Positions 7,275-15,882 of a stretch of 64,000 nucleotides of DNA are shown in pieces (position 1 is the stretch's first letter; every line of letters begins with the position of its first letter). Under the pieces are notes generated by a model. That model had not been told where the DNA came from, did not search any database, and was given only the letters and a program-made list of their open reading frames with translations. This DNA is from an uncultured Bacteroidales bacterium (lineage in GTDB: Bacteria; Bacteroidota; Bacteroidia; Bacteroidales; UBA932): contig ONQC01000016.1 in NCBI GenBank assembly GCA_900319855.1, positions 1 to 64,000 on the forward strand, written 5' to 3'. Position numbers and translations under genes: made by a program.

Positions 7275-8285
7275 TTAGTATCTGGGAAGGAAGCCCTTGT
7301 CAACCAGGACTTCCGCAATCTGCACGGCATTGGTGGCAGCGCCCTTGCGGATGTTGTCGGACACGCACCAGAAATTCAGGCCGTTCTCGACGGAAGGGTC
7401 GCGGCGCAGGCGGCCGACGAAGACATCGTCCTTGCCCAGGGCATAGAGCGGCATCGGATAGACGTTCTTGGAAGGATCGTCACAAACGGTCACGCCCGGC
7501 GTCCGCATCCAGATGTCCCGGATATCCTCCAGCTCGAAAGGCTTTTCGAACTCCAGGTTGACGGCTTCGCTGTGGCCGCCCATGACCGGCACGCGGGCCG
7601 TCGTCGGGGACACGCCGATCTTCTCGTCCCGCAGGATCTTGTGGGTCTCGTCGATCATCTTGCGTTCCTCCTTGGTATAGCCATCCTCCAGGAACACATC
7701 GATGTGCGGGATGACATTCATGTCGATCGGATAGTTGTAGTAAGCGGGATAGGTGCCCCATTCGGTGGCGCCGCCCCGCTCGGCCTCCATCTGCGCGACG
7801 CCCTTATGGCCGGAGCCCGTCACGGACTGGTAGGTAGAGACGACGATCCGCTTGATGGTATAGCGCTTGTGCAGCGGCGCGATCGGCAGCACCATCTGGA
7901 TCGTCGAGCAGTTCGGATTGGCGATGATCATGTCATCCGCCGACAGGACGTCGGCATTGATCTCCGGCACGACGAGTTTCTTGCCCGGGTCCATCCGCCA
8001 ATAGGAGGAATTGTCGACCACACGGCAGCCGACTTCGGCGAAACGGGGCGCCAGGTCGCGGGACACGCTGCCGCCTGCCGAGAAGATCGCCAGGTCCGGC
8101 TGACGGGCGATTGCCTCGTCCGCGCTCATGACCTTGATTTTCTCACCCTTGAAAACGACTTCTTTGCCGACGGAACGCGCCGAAGCGACAGGGAACAATT
8201 CCGTGACCGGGAAATTCCGCTCGGCCAATACTTCCATCATCCGGGTGCCGACCAGACCGGTCGCACCCACAACAGCTACTTTCAT
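7275..8285 (-). CDS. asd: Aspartate-semialdehyde dehydrogenase
   Basis: A 336-residue enzyme that reduces aspartyl phosphate to aspartate semialdehyde with NADPH, the branch point to lysine/diaminopimelate, threonine and methionine. It has the N-terminal GATGLVGTRMM nucleotide motif, the catalytic Cys126 in IANPNCSTIQM, and His238 in VPVMGGHSEAV. TYQSVTGSGHKG is also conserved. The C-terminus FWCVSDNIRKGAATNAVQIAE is typical. It lies 14 nt after a lipoprotein gene and 12 nt before pepP, so it is probably the second gene of a four-gene operon. Confidence 0.95.
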   Translation of the reverse strand: MKVAVVGATGLVGTRMMEVLAERNFPVTELFPVASARSVGKEVVFKGEKIKVMSADEAIARQPDLAIFSAGGSVSRDLAPRFAEVGCRVVDNSSYWRMDPGKKLVVPEINADVLSADDMIIANPNCSTIQMVLPIAPLHKRYTIKRIVVSTYQSVTGSGHKGVAQMEAERGGATEWGTYPAYYNYPIDMNVIPHIDVFLEDGYTKEERKMIDETHKILRDEKIGVSPTTARVPVMGGHSEAVNLEFEKPFELEDIRDIWMRTPGVTVCDDPSKNVYPMPLYALGKDDVFVGRLRRDPSVENGLNFWCVSDNIRKGAATNAVQIAEVLVDKGFLPRY

Positions 8286-8299
8286 ATACTAATCAGATT

Positions 8300-8737
8300 C
8301 TATTTGACATATCGTTGCAGCCGGTCGATCAGGCTGCCGGTTTCCCTGGCGCCGATGCCCAGGACATCCTGGATGAAATCACGTACCGCCCCGGCGTCCT
8401 GCTTGAGGATGTCGACCAGACCGCCCACGTAGGAGCCCAGGCTCCCGATCACGCCGACGGATTCCTTGATGCCATGGTCGACCAGCAAACCGTGGAAACG
8501 GCCGATGGCGGCCATCGCCTGCTGCTTTTCACGGGTCGTATAATGGCGGTAATTGTGGATGTATTCCTTGACAAGCTCGTCATATTTGCGCCCGACACGC
8601 TGCCAGTCGGAGAGGGTATACCGGTCCGCATGGCGTTCGACACGGTCGACGAGCCGGTCCAGCTTGGCCGGAGCGCGCATCGTGGAGCAGCTGCACACCA
8701 GCAGCATAGCCAGGAGAAGGGTCAGTAATTTGCGCAT
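8300..8737 (-). CDS. Small lipoprotein of unknown function
   Basis: A 145-residue protein. The start at 8737 is chosen because MRKLLTLLLAMLLVCSCSTM is a clean SPII signal with the lipobox cysteine, whereas longer starts add a non-signal leader. The mature part is predicted helical and rich in charged and aromatic residues (LVDRVERHADRYTLSDWQRV, YIHNYRHYTTREKQQAMAA), with a glycine-containing segment (GVIGSLGSYVGGLVDILK). I do not recognise the family. It probably heads the operon lipoprotein-asd-pepP-DUF456. Confidence 0.72.
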   Translation of the reverse strand: MRKLLTLLLAMLLVCSCSTMRAPAKLDRLVDRVERHADRYTLSDWQRVGRKYDELVKEYIHNYRHYTTREKQQAMAAIGRFHGLLVDHGIKESVGVIGSLGSYVGGLVDILKQDAGAVRDFIQDVLGIGARETGSLIDRLQRYVK

Positions 8738-8779
8738 AATCTTGTCTTTAAAACGATAACAAAGTAAGAAAAAATTACG

Positions 8780-8787
8780 TAGATTTG
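8780..8787 (+). promoter_or_regulatory. -7 box TAGATTTG for the LEA-like gene
   Basis: A match to TAnnTTTG 45 nt upstream of the ATG at 8833, in the divergent region shared with the lipoprotein-asd operon. On the other strand TTACTTTG at about 8755-8762 is a weaker candidate for that operon. Confidence 0.5.
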
Positions 8788-8832
8788 CAAAGTACCCCTG
8801 CATATAATGTACCAACAAATACACACAACATC

Positions 8833-9192
8833 ATGAGCGAAGAAAACGTAAAGAACCCGATGGACCTCAACGGTGACGGCAAGGTCACCCTCGGTGAGAA
8901 GGTCCAGTACGGCGTGGGCAAGGCCCAGGGAAAAGTGGAAAAGGCCATCGGCGACATCGCCGACGACGCAAAGGAAGCCTACGGTAAGGCTAAGGAAAAA
9001 GGCAAGGAGTACTATGACGTTGCCAAGGAAAAGGGCAAGGTGTACTACGATGCCGCCAAGGAGAAGGCCAAGGATGTCTATGAGGACGTCGCGGAAGATG
9101 CGAAGGAAGCCTACGCCGAGGCCAAGGAAAAAGGCAAGGAATACATCGACAAGGGCAAGGCCAAGATCCAGGAACTCAAGGACAAGGCTTAG
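8833..9192 (+). CDS. LEA-like repeat protein with an EF-hand-like N-terminus
   Basis: A 119-residue soluble protein with no signal peptide. Residues about 10-21 (DLNGDGKVTLGE) look like an EF-hand/dockerin calcium loop (D-x-N-x-D-x-x-x-x-x-x-E). The rest is built of alanine/lysine/glutamate-rich 11-residue-type repeats (AYGKAKEKGKEYYDVAKEKGK, AKEKAKDVYEDVAEDAKEAY) predicted to form amphipathic helices, like group 3 late-embryogenesis-abundant proteins that protect other molecules during drying or stress. The start was chosen because MSEENVKNP follows a -7 box. It is flanked by a strong terminator. Similarity is by repeat pattern only. Confidence 0.75.
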   Translation: MSEENVKNPMDLNGDGKVTLGEKVQYGVGKAQGKVEKAIGDIADDAKEAYGKAKEKGKEYYDVAKEKGKVYYDAAKEKAKDVYEDVAEDAKEAYAEAKEKGKEYIDKGKAKIQELKDKA

Positions 9193-9211
9193 CTACGAAA
9201 GAAGTCCCTTA

Positions 9212-9259
9212 GGGACCACAAAACAAGCCGCCCAAAAGGCGGCTTTGTTTTGTGGTCCC
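9212..9259. terminator. Long bidirectional terminator hairpin
   Basis: A 21-bp near-perfect inverted repeat (GGGACCACAAAACAAGCCGCC, one bulge) with a CAAAA loop lies between the LEA-like gene and the convergent regulator gene. A- and T-tracts within the arms suit termination in both directions. Confidence 0.8.
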
Positions 9260-9265
9260 TCTCCG

Positions 9266-10498
9266 TTATTCTGTCGTACCTTCTTCACTGTTCAGGGATT
9301 TCTCCAGAAGCCTTCTTTTCAGTACTTCAGAAGCGAACGCGGCAACCGAGTGGACACCGAGTTTCGTATACAGGCGTTTTCTGTACCAGAGGATTGTATT
9401 GATTCCGAGATTGACTTCTTCGGCAATCTCCTTGGTGCTTTTCCCTTGAACCATCAGGCTTGCTATCTGTTTTTCCTTGCCCTTGAGACAGATTTCCCTG
9501 TCAGGGTTTTCGGGACGGATTTCTTCTATGGTTTCATCCAGGACCTCCCTGGTTTCTTTCAGTTCTTTTTTCACTTTCTTGAGGTTTTCAGATATCGCGA
9601 ATGCGATTATTGAAAGGACGATGATGAGGATCGCACTGACGGCGATGACCCGGGCATACCGGTACAGCTTATTGTAGCTATCGTTCATCACGGCGAGAGT
9701 GTCAGCCCTTCCGACGGATTCTTCCTTTGGGTGGTTGCCGTAGTATTCGTCCGCCTTGGTGAGGAATCTCAGCGCTTTTGCCGTTTTTCCTGATTCATGA
9801 TACCACCTGCCCAGTCCGTATAGAGCCTTGGCTACAATGAGTGAGTCTTTCGACTTTTCCGCAAGTTCCAGCCCCTTGTCGTATTCCGCTTTGGCTGTTT
9901 TCAAGTCTCCATTGTCAAGGTAGACTTCGCCCAAATTGACATGAAGGGTGGAACCGTCTTCGTTCCATCCCCATTTCTCGAAGATCTCGCCAGCTTTGCG
10001 GTAGTAGTATGCGAATTGTTCCACCGAGTCCTGTACGGCATAGAAGTTCCCCAATGTCCCCCATAGGCGGGATTGCATCGCTTCCAGGTTATGGACGTCT
10101 TCTCCCTTTGTCTTCTCTTCAAAGAGAGAGAGGTTTTCCGCCGCTATGCCGTAATAGACGCGGGCACTGTCGTACATTTCCTTGGCCCAGAAAACTTGCC
10201 CGATGAGAATTGAAACGTCCAGGGTCATCTCGTTGTCACCCTGCTCCCGGCTTATTTTCAGGGCCTGTTTCGCGTAATAGGTGCTCTTTGCCCCATCCAG
10301 TTGCAGATACCCCCATGCGAGGTTGGTGCAGATTTCGGCGTACTCGGTTTTTTCTTTCTCTGTGGCTTTTCCAAGGACATCCGGAGTGAATGACGACAGC
10401 AAAGTCTCCAGGGAATCCAGATTGCGTCCGCGGTGATCCCCGTATCCGTAAGCGAAACAGGGGATCATCACCGTGAATATCAGCAGCAATCTTCTCAT
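9266..10498 (-). CDS. TPR / transmembrane / LuxR-type HTH regulator
   Basis: A 410-residue one-protein signalling regulator. A signal-like N-terminus (MRRLLLIFTVMIPCFAYG) leads into about 250 residues of TPR-like helices (for example NLGEVYLDNGDLKTAKAEYDKGLELA), which would be periplasmic. One membrane helix follows (VIAVSAILIIVLSIIAFAI), then a charged coiled coil (LKKVKKELKETREVLDETIEE) and a C-terminal LuxR/GerE helix-turn-helix (LKGKEKQIASLMVQGKSTKE, ending near TKLGVHS). The layout is common in Bacteroidota, where the TPR part senses an envelope signal. It lies 13 nt downstream of an OmpA-like gene, so the two may form a sensor and its partner. The region is lower in G+C than its neighbours. 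Confidence 0.85.
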   Translation of the reverse strand: MRRLLLIFTVMIPCFAYGYGDHRGRNLDSLETLLSSFTPDVLGKATEKEKTEYAEICTNLAWGYLQLDGAKSTYYAKQALKISREQGDNEMTLDVSILIGQVFWAKEMYDSARVYYGIAAENLSLFEEKTKGEDVHNLEAMQSRLWGTLGNFYAVQDSVEQFAYYYRKAGEIFEKWGWNEDGSTLHVNLGEVYLDNGDLKTAKAEYDKGLELAEKSKDSLIVAKALYGLGRWYHESGKTAKALRFLTKADEYYGNHPKEESVGRADTLAVMNDSYNKLYRYARVIAVSAILIIVLSIIAFAISENLKKVKKELKETREVLDETIEEIRPENPDREICLKGKEKQIASLMVQGKSTKEIAEEVNLGINTILWYRKRLYTKLGVHSVAAFASEVLKRRLLEKSLNSEEGTTE

Positions 10499-10511
10499 CA
10501 GGCCAAAGATA

Positions 10512-11819
10512 CTATTTTTTGACGAATTCCACCCTCCTGTTTTGTGCCCGTCCTTCGTCGGTGGAATTGTCGGCTATAGGCTCATGTGCTCCTTTGCCGA
10601 CAGCGGAAAGGCGGTCCGCCGGAATACCGTTGGCGACCAGGGCAGTCACTATGGCGTCGGCCCTTTTCTGGCTCAGGGGGTCATTGACGGCATCGGAACC
10701 CGTATTGTCACAGTGTCCCTGAACCTCGAACTTTATGGTCGGGTCTTCCTGCATTATCTTGGTGATACGGTTAATTTCTCCGGTGGATTCGGGCTTGATG
10801 GTAGCCTTGCCCGTGTCGAAAGTGATCGCGTATGTGATGATCTTGCCCTCGGAAGCGAGACGGTCATAAAGCGGAACCGCTCCCTTTGCTATCCTCACAT
10901 TCTTGATGAAGAAGGTGTAGGGGTCCTCGTTGCTGACATCGAACCACAGAAACTGCGGAGCGGCCGCATTCGGTATGTTGGCTACCCTCTGTTCGTCGAA
11001 ATAGATTTTGAAAGCCCTTTTGTTGAAAGATATTGCAACATGGTGCCATGCTTCCGTTTCGAGGTCCTTCAGTTCATACTCTCCGCTTCTTGTGTCTCCG
11101 GTGGGAGCGTCCCATTCGTACGAGAATCCGGTATTGAGCGTGTTTCCTTCATCGTTCACGATCCTATGACTGAAAGACAGGCCGGATTCGTCACGGGAGA
11201 TTCTTTCTCCTTTCGGAAGATGGGTGCGCAAATTCATCCATGAAGCCCATCCATGCTCCTGACCTCCGAACTGGGCATTCCATGGTGCCTCCTGGCGAAG
11301 GAAGACGTCATACTCAATGGTACATTCCTCCGTGAGATAGGGCTTCCCGTCATTGAATAGAGGAGTGATCGCCCCGGCTTGAGAGATGCAGATGCATTTT
11401 TCTCCGTTGATTTCAGCAATCTGGGCTTCTCCGTCCAGAAGGTCCCACATCGAGGGAAATTCTCCGAGCGTTTCGTTCTCCATCGTGTCCTCGAATATGA
11501 TTACGTCGCCGGAAACGAAGTCATAGTTGTTCCATTTCACCTTCGCACCTTGAGCGGTTGTGCCTTCTTTGGCAGGGGATGCAGCTGCTACCTGCTTTCC
11601 GCTCTCGGCTTCACCACCGGCTTTGTCTTTCTTTCCTTTACCGTTGATCAGACCATTGATGCCTTCCTCGATTTTGTTGCCGACTGCGTTTTCGGTAGCG
11701 TTTTTGGCTCGTTCTTTCAACTTTTCCAGGACACTTTGTCCACTCATCGGTGTACACCACAATGCGACCAGGGTGAGAATTGCAATTGTTCTTTTCATGA
11801 TTTGGATGGTTTTGTTCAT
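10512..11819 (-). CDS. Secreted OmpA-like protein with a LamG-like domain
   Basis: A 435-residue exported protein. A signal peptide (with MKRTIAILTLVALWCTPMSG; an alternative start is at 11798) is followed by a lysine/alanine-rich linker. Residues about 95-310 look like a concanavalin/laminin-G jelly roll (DVIIFEDTMENETLGEFPSMW, EAWHHVAISFNKRAFKIYFD). The C-terminal OmpA peptidoglycan-binding domain shows FEVQGHCDNTGS, LSQKRADAIV and RAQNRRVEFVKK. It probably tethers the glycan- or ligand-binding domain to the cell wall. It is followed 13 nt later by the TPR/LuxR regulator. Codon use and base composition look AT-richer than flanking genes. Confidence 0.82.
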   Translation of the reverse strand: MNKTIQIMKRTIAILTLVALWCTPMSGQSVLEKLKERAKNATENAVGNKIEEGINGLINGKGKKDKAGGEAESGKQVAAASPAKEGTTAQGAKVKWNNYDFVSGDVIIFEDTMENETLGEFPSMWDLLDGEAQIAEINGEKCICISQAGAITPLFNDGKPYLTEECTIEYDVFLRQEAPWNAQFGGQEHGWASWMNLRTHLPKGERISRDESGLSFSHRIVNDEGNTLNTGFSYEWDAPTGDTRSGEYELKDLETEAWHHVAISFNKRAFKIYFDEQRVANIPNAAAPQFLWFDVSNEDPYTFFIKNVRIAKGAVPLYDRLASEGKIITYAITFDTGKATIKPESTGEINRITKIMQEDPTIKFEVQGHCDNTGSDAVNDPLSQKRADAIVTALVANGIPADRLSAVGKGAHEPIADNSTDEGRAQNRRVEFVKK

Positions 11820-12182
11820 TTGTGTCGCTTTCGGGATAGTCCTTTCTTCGCGACCTTCCGATAGTCACAGTAGGAAAGGAGACAATACATCCCTATGCAA
11901 AGAAAATGTAAGCCGACAACAAAATCACCACACGAATATGTGGTTTTGGGAATGGGGAGACTGTGGAGAAGTCATTTTCACCGTGAAAAGAAAGATATTC
12001 ACCTATCCGCAAATGGCTGATGGACGGAGAGATTGTGTGGTTCCCTGATTTGTCGGGACTGCTGCCTGATCCTGAATGGAAGGTCATAGAGCTAGTATCC
12101 GGCAGTTTGATTTTGGCGACAAATAGGCGACAGAACCGTCATTGTCGTCATACATGGCCAAAACTGCGACTGCATGTTAAAA
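11820..12182. other. Intergenic region, no gene recognised
   Basis: This 363-nt stretch upstream of the OmpA-like gene has only short open frames with no recognisable product. Its left part should hold the promoter of the OmpA-LuxR operon, but no clean TAnnTTTG box is visible. It is AT-richer than the str operon beside it. Confidence 0.5.
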
Positions 12183-12211
12183 CAAAAAGCACCTGCATCT
12201 CTGCAAGTGCT
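12183..12211 (-). terminator. Intrinsic terminator after tRNA-Met
   Basis: On the minus strand AGCACTTGCA and TGCAGGTGCT (one G-U pair) form a stem with a short loop, followed by TTTTTGTTTT, 13 nt downstream of the tRNA-Met 3' end. Confidence 0.8.
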
Positions 12212-12223
12212 TGATCTGAAGTG

Positions 12224-12297
12224 TGGTCCCTGCCGGGCATGATCCGACGACCCACTGATTATGAGTCAGTTGCTCTAACCAACTGAGCTAAGGGACC
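12224..12297 (-). tRNA. tRNA-Met-type (anticodon CAT) with atypical T-loop
   Basis: A 74-nt tRNA on the minus strand. The acceptor GGTCCCT/AGGGACC is fully paired, the D-arm (TAGCTCAGTTGGTTAGAGCA) is normal, and the anticodon stem ACTGA/TCAGT holds loop CTCATAA with CAT at 12261-12263. The T-stem pairs (GTCGG/CCGGC), but the loop reads ATCATGC instead of the usual TTCRANN, with A54 and T58 exchanged relative to the standard T54-A58 pair. CAT could also be tRNA-Ile2 (lysidine-modified); the body resembles elongator Met. CCA is not encoded. Confidence 0.88.
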
Positions 12298-12300
12298 AAG

Positions 12301-12340
12301 TTGCAGGACTGTCTACGGGAGAGACAGCCCTGCAAATATA
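12301..12340 (-). promoter_or_regulatory. Inverted repeat plus -7 box between rpsJ and tRNA-Met
   Basis: Arms TTGCAGGACTGTCT (12301-12314) and AGACAGCCCTGCAA (12322-12335) pair with one G-U. TATATTTG (minus strand; plus-strand CAAATATA at 12333-12340) matches TAnnTTTG and overlaps the outer arm. The structure may end the rpsJ transcript and/or start the tRNA transcript. No T-run follows the hairpin, so its role is uncertain. Confidence 0.5.
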
Positions 12341-12361
12341 AAGGAAATTCAATTAAAATCC

Positions 12362-12667
12362 TCAGACTTTGATTTCAACCTCTACGCCGGAAGGAAGCTC
12401 GAGCTTCATCAGGGCGTCGACGGTCTTTGCGTTGGAATCGTCGATGTCCAGGAGGCGGCAATAGGAGTTGAGCTCAAACTGCTCGCGGGCCTTCTTGTTG
12501 ACGAAGGTCGAACGGTTCACCGTGAAGATCTTCTTGTCGGTCGGCAGCGGAATCGGGCCGCAAACCTTGGCACCTGTCGCGGAGACGGTGTCGGCAATCT
12601 TCTTGGCGCTCTTGTCGAGCAGCATGTGGTCGAATGATTTGAGTTTGATTCTGATTTTCTGACTCAT
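12362..12667 (-). CDS. rpsJ: 30S ribosomal protein S10
   Basis: A 101-residue protein with the S10 hallmarks [37 protein letters not shown] and CRLLDI. S10 is part of the small-subunit head and also the transcription factor NusE. It follows fusA by 34 nt as the last gene of the str operon. In Bacteroidota genomes such as Bacteroides, rpsJ normally leads directly into rplC and the rest of the S10 operon; here it is followed by tRNA-Met and an unrelated operon. Confidence 0.97.
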   Translation of the reverse strand: MSQKIRIKLKSFDHMLLDKSAKKIADTVSATGAKVCGPIPLPTDKKIFTVNRSTFVNKKAREQFELNSYCRLLDIDDSNAKTVDALMKLELPSGVEVEIKV

Positions 12668-12701
12668 ATCAATTGTTGTTACCGTTTGTTATACTTTTGT
12701 T

Positions 12702-14816
12702 CTATTCGTCGTCAGGCATGCGGAAACCGCTCTTCTCGACAATGTCCTTCGCCAGGTTGGCCGGAACTTCGGCGTAGTGGTCGAAGCTCATGGTGCTGGT
12801 GGCACGTCCGGAGGACAGGGTCCGCAGGACGGTCACATAGCCGAACTGCTCGGCCAGCGGGACGAACGCCTTGATGATACGGGCACCGTTGGCGGTGGTA
12901 TCCATGGCGTTGATCTGTCCGCGGCGGCGGTTCAGGTCGCCCACGATGTCGCCCATGTACTCTTCGGGTGTCACCACCTCCAGGTTCATGATCGGCTCGA
13001 GGAGCACCGGTTTGGCCTTGCGGTAGGCGTGGCGGAAAGCCATGCGGGCCGCAATCTCGAAGGAAAGCTGGTCGGAGTCCACCGGGTGGAACGAACCGTC
13101 GAGGAGGGTAACCTTCATGGAAGGAACCTCGTAACCGGCAAGACAGCCGTTGGCCATCGCGGCCTCGAAGCCCTTCTGGACGGAAGGCACATATTCCTTC
13201 GGCACGTTGCCGCCCTTGACCGCATTCTCGAACTGAAGGCCCGTCACGCCCTCGTCGGCCGGTCCGATCTCGACGATGATGTCGGCGAACTTGCCGCGGC
13301 CGCCGGTCTGCTTCTTGAAGACCTCACGGTGCTGGACGGTGGCGGTGATGGATTCCTTGTAGTTGACCTGCGGGGCACCCTGGTTGATCTCGACGCCGAA
13401 CTCACGACGGAGACGGTCGACGATGATGTCCAGGTGGAGCTCGCCCATACCGCTGATGACGGTCTGGCCGGTCTCTTGGTCGGACTTGACGGTGAAGGTC
13501 GGGTCTTCCTCAGCCAGCTTGCTGAGGGCGACGCCGAGTTTGTCGAGATCGCCCTGGGTCTTGGGCTCCACGGCGATACCGATCACGGGATCCGGGAAGA
13601 CCATGGACTCGAGGGTAATCGGATGGTTCTCGTCGCACACGGTGTCACCGGTGCGGAGATCCTTGAATCCGACGGCTGCGCAGATGTCACCGGCCTCCAC
13701 GAACTCGATGGGGTTCTGGTGGTTGGAGTGCATCTGGTACAGACGGGCGATCCGCTCTTTCTTGCCTGTACGGGTGTTGAAGACATACGAGCCGGCATCT
13801 ACCTTTCCGGAATAAGCCCTCATGAACGCGAGCCGTCCGACAAACGGGTCGGTCGCAATCTTGAAGACCAGGCCGCAGAACGGCTGCGAGGCATCCGGCT
13901 TGCGCTCCAGTGCCTCTCCCGTCTTCGGGTGGGTACCCTTGACGGCGCCCTTGTCGAGCGGAGAAGGAAGGTAACGCATGACGGCATCCAGCAGGAACTG
14001 CACGCCCTTGTTCTTGAAAGAAGAACCGCAGCATGCGGGAACGATCTGCATGGAAATGGTACCCTTGCGGAGGGCGGCGATGATTTCTTCCTCGGTCAGG
14101 GAGTCCGGATCCTCGAAATATTTCTCCATGAGGGTCTCATCGACCTCGGCCGCCGTCTCGACGAGCTTGTCGCGCCAGCGGGCCACCTCATCGGCCATTT
14201 CGGAGGGGACCTCCTTGACTTCGTAATTGACCAGTTCCTCGGAGGAATCGTAATAGATCGCCTTGCGGGAGATCAGGTCTACGATGCCTTTGAACTTATC
14301 CTCGGCGCCGATCGGAAGGCAGACGGGAACAGCATGGGCACCGAGTTTGGTGTGGATCTCCTCGACACAAGCGAGGAAGTCCGCGCCGACGCGGTCCATC
14401 TTGTTCACATAAGCGATCTTAGGCACGCCGTACTTGTCGGCCTGCCGCCAGACGGTTTCCGACTGGGGCTGCACCCTGCCGACAGCGCAGAACGTCGCGA
14501 TGGTGCCGTCCAGGACACGGAGGGAACGCTCAACCTCGACCGTGAAGTCGACGTGCCCGGGAGTATCGATAAGGTTGATCTGATAGGTTTTGCCGTCATA
14601 GTGCCAGAATGCGGTCGTGGCGGCAGAAGTGATGGTGATGCCTCGCTCCTGCTCCTGGACCATCCAGTCCATGGTGGCAGCCCCTTCGTGCACCTCACCG
14701 ATCCGGTGCGTCTTGCCCGTGTAGAACAGGATACGTTCGGACGTGGTGGTCTTGCCGGCATCGATGTGGGCCATGATGCCGATGTTGCGGGTGAATTTAA
14801 GATCTCTTCCAGCCAT
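12702..14816 (-). CDS. fusA: Elongation factor G
   Basis: A 704-residue translational GTPase that drives ribosomal translocation and, with RRF, recycling. The G-domain has G1 [10 protein letters not shown], a G2 region with [18 protein letters not shown] and NKMDRVGAD. Later domains include [20 protein letters not shown], and [20 protein letters not shown] in domain V. The length is standard. Its position between rpsG (14 nt upstream) and rpsJ marks it as the main str-operon EF-G rather than an EF-G2 paralogue. Confidence 0.98.
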   Translation of the reverse strand: MAGRDLKFTRNIGIMAHIDAGKTTTSERILFYTGKTHRIGEVHEGAATMDWMVQEQERGITITSAATTAFWHYDGKTYQINLIDTPGHVDFTVEVERSLRVLDGTIATFCAVGRVQPQSETVWRQADKYGVPKIAYVNKMDRVGADFLACVEEIHTKLGAHAVPVCLPIGAEDKFKGIVDLISRKAIYYDSSEELVNYEVKEVPSEMADEVARWRDKLVETAAEVDETLMEKYFEDPDSLTEEEIIAALRKGTISMQIVPACCGSSFKNKGVQFLLDAVMRYLPSPLDKGAVKGTHPKTGEALERKPDASQPFCGLVFKIATDPFVGRLAFMRAYSGKVDAGSYVFNTRTGKKERIARLYQMHSNHQNPIEFVEAGDICAAVGFKDLRTGDTVCDENHPITLESMVFPDPVIGIAVEPKTQGDLDKLGVALSKLAEEDPTFTVKSDQETGQTVISGMGELHLDIIVDRLRREFGVEINQGAPQVNYKESITATVQHREVFKKQTGGRGKFADIIVEIGPADEGVTGLQFENAVKGGNVPKEYVPSVQKGFEAAMANGCLAGYEVPSMKVTLLDGSFHPVDSDQLSFEIAARMAFRHAYRKAKPVLLEPIMNLEVVTPEEYMGDIVGDLNRRRGQINAMDTTANGARIIKAFVPLAEQFGYVTVLRTLSSGRATSTMSFDHYAEVPANLAKDIVEKSGFRMPDDE

Positions 14817-14830
14817 TCGTAAGTCTCAGA

Positions 14831-15307
14831 TTAGAAACGGAAGTGGGCGAAGGCCTTGTTGGCCTCAGCCATCTTGTGCATATCCTCCTTGCGTTTGAAT
14901 GCACCACCTTCGTTGTTGTATGCAGCAACGATTTCTGCACAAAGTTTTTCAGCCATGGAGTGGCCGGAGCGCTTGCGGGCGTAGAGAATCATATTCTTCA
15001 TAGAAACAGAAATCTTCCGCTCCGGTCTCAACTCGGTAGGCACCTGGAAGTTGGCACCGCCGATACGGCGGGACTTGACCTCGACCTGCGGGGTCACGTT
15101 CTCGAGTGCCTTCCTCCAAATATCGAGAGGAGCCTTGTCAGAATCTTTCATCTTCTCGCCTACCATGTCAATGGCATCGTAAAAAATAGAATACGCGATA
15201 CTCTTCTTCCCCTGCAACATAAGGTTGTTCACGAAACGCGTAACCTGCACATCGTGAAACTTCGGATCAGGAAGTAGAATCCTCTTCTTAGGCTTCGATT
15301 TTCTCAT
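14831..15307 (-). CDS. rpsG: 30S ribosomal protein S7
   Basis: A 158-residue S7, a primary 16S rRNA-binding protein that nucleates the small-subunit head. [20 protein letters not shown], the central [11 protein letters not shown] (usually GG-x-x-YQVP) and the C-terminal [13 protein letters not shown] match the family. It lies 31 nt after rpsL and 14 nt before fusA. Confidence 0.97.
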   Translation of the reverse strand: MRKSKPKKRILLPDPKFHDVQVTRFVNNLMLQGKKSIAYSIFYDAIDMVGEKMKDSDKAPLDIWRKALENVTPQVEVKSRRIGGANFQVPTELRPERKISVSMKNMILYARKRSGHSMAEKLCAEIVAAYNNEGGAFKRKEDMHKMAEANKAFAHFRF

Positions 15308-15338
15308 TGTTTTGGGAATTTGAAATTAATAAAGGTGA

Positions 15339-15722
15339 TTACTTCTTAGATTTCTTCGGCCTCTTGGCGCCATAGAGGGAACGGGACTGGGTCCTGCCTT
15401 CTACGCCAGCGGTATCCAAAGCTCCTCTAAGGATGTGGTAACGTACACCCGGAAGGTCCTTGACACGACCACCACGGACCAGCACGATGCTGTGCTCCTG
15501 GAGGTTGTGGCCTTCGCCCGGGATGTAGGCGTTCACCTCTTTCGAGTTGGTGAGACGTACACGGGCCACCTTACGCATAGCGGAATTCGGCTTTTTAGGC
15601 GTGGTGGTGTACACACGTACGCAAACACCCCTCTTCTGAGGGCACGCATCCAGCGCGCGGGACTTGCTCTTCATTTCGAGGGTCTCGCGTCCTTTGCGGA
15701 CTAATTGTTGAATTGTTGGCAT
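15339..15722 (-). CDS. rpsL: 30S ribosomal protein S12
   Basis: A 127-residue decoding-centre protein and first gene of the str operon. [17 protein letters not shown] and [14 protein letters not shown] are visible. The two lysines where streptomycin-resistance substitutions arise (K43 and K88 counting Met, the classical K42/K87) are wild type, so no resistance allele is present. The C-terminus [10 protein letters not shown] is typical. A promoter lies immediately upstream. Confidence 0.97.
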   Translation of the reverse strand: MPTIQQLVRKGRETLEMKSKSRALDACPQKRGVCVRVYTTTPKKPNSAMRKVARVRLTNSKEVNAYIPGEGHNLQEHSIVLVRGGRVKDLPGVRYHILRGALDTAGVEGRTQSRSLYGAKRPKKSKK

Positions 15723-15774
15723 AAATGATTGTAAATCTATAATTTATGTTTCTTTCCCCACTTTAAGGGGACCG

Positions 15775-15806
15775 CAAATTTACGAAGAAATATTTAATTA
15801 ACAAAG
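15775..15806 (-). promoter_or_regulatory. Promoter of the str operon
   Basis: On the minus strand TTTG (near 15802-15805) is followed about 19 nt later by TAAATTTG (plus-strand CAAATTTA at 15775-15782). This is a full Bacteroidota -33/-7 promoter with normal spacing, 53 nt before the rpsL ATG. Confidence 0.75.
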
Positions 15807-15857
15807 TTTTCAACATCGCCAAGGACCTCTAAAACGTTTATTTACATGTTTTTTTGC

Positions 15858-15865
15858 TATATTCG
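15858..15865 (+). promoter_or_regulatory. Candidate -7 box for GH88-heparinase
   Basis: TATATTCG differs from TAnnTTTG at one position and lies 18 nt before the GH88 ATG, in the divergent region shared with the str operon. Confidence 0.4.
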
Positions 15866-15882
15866 CGACAAATCTCCCCATC

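Noticed and set aside
11893..12087. 64-codon minus-strand frame upstream of the OmpA-like gene
   Set aside because: No recognisable product or promoter; codon use gives no support.
12777..14822. Long open frame antisense to fusA (681 codons)
   Set aside because: It exactly shadows EF-G, has no recognisable domain, and arises from high-G+C codon bias.
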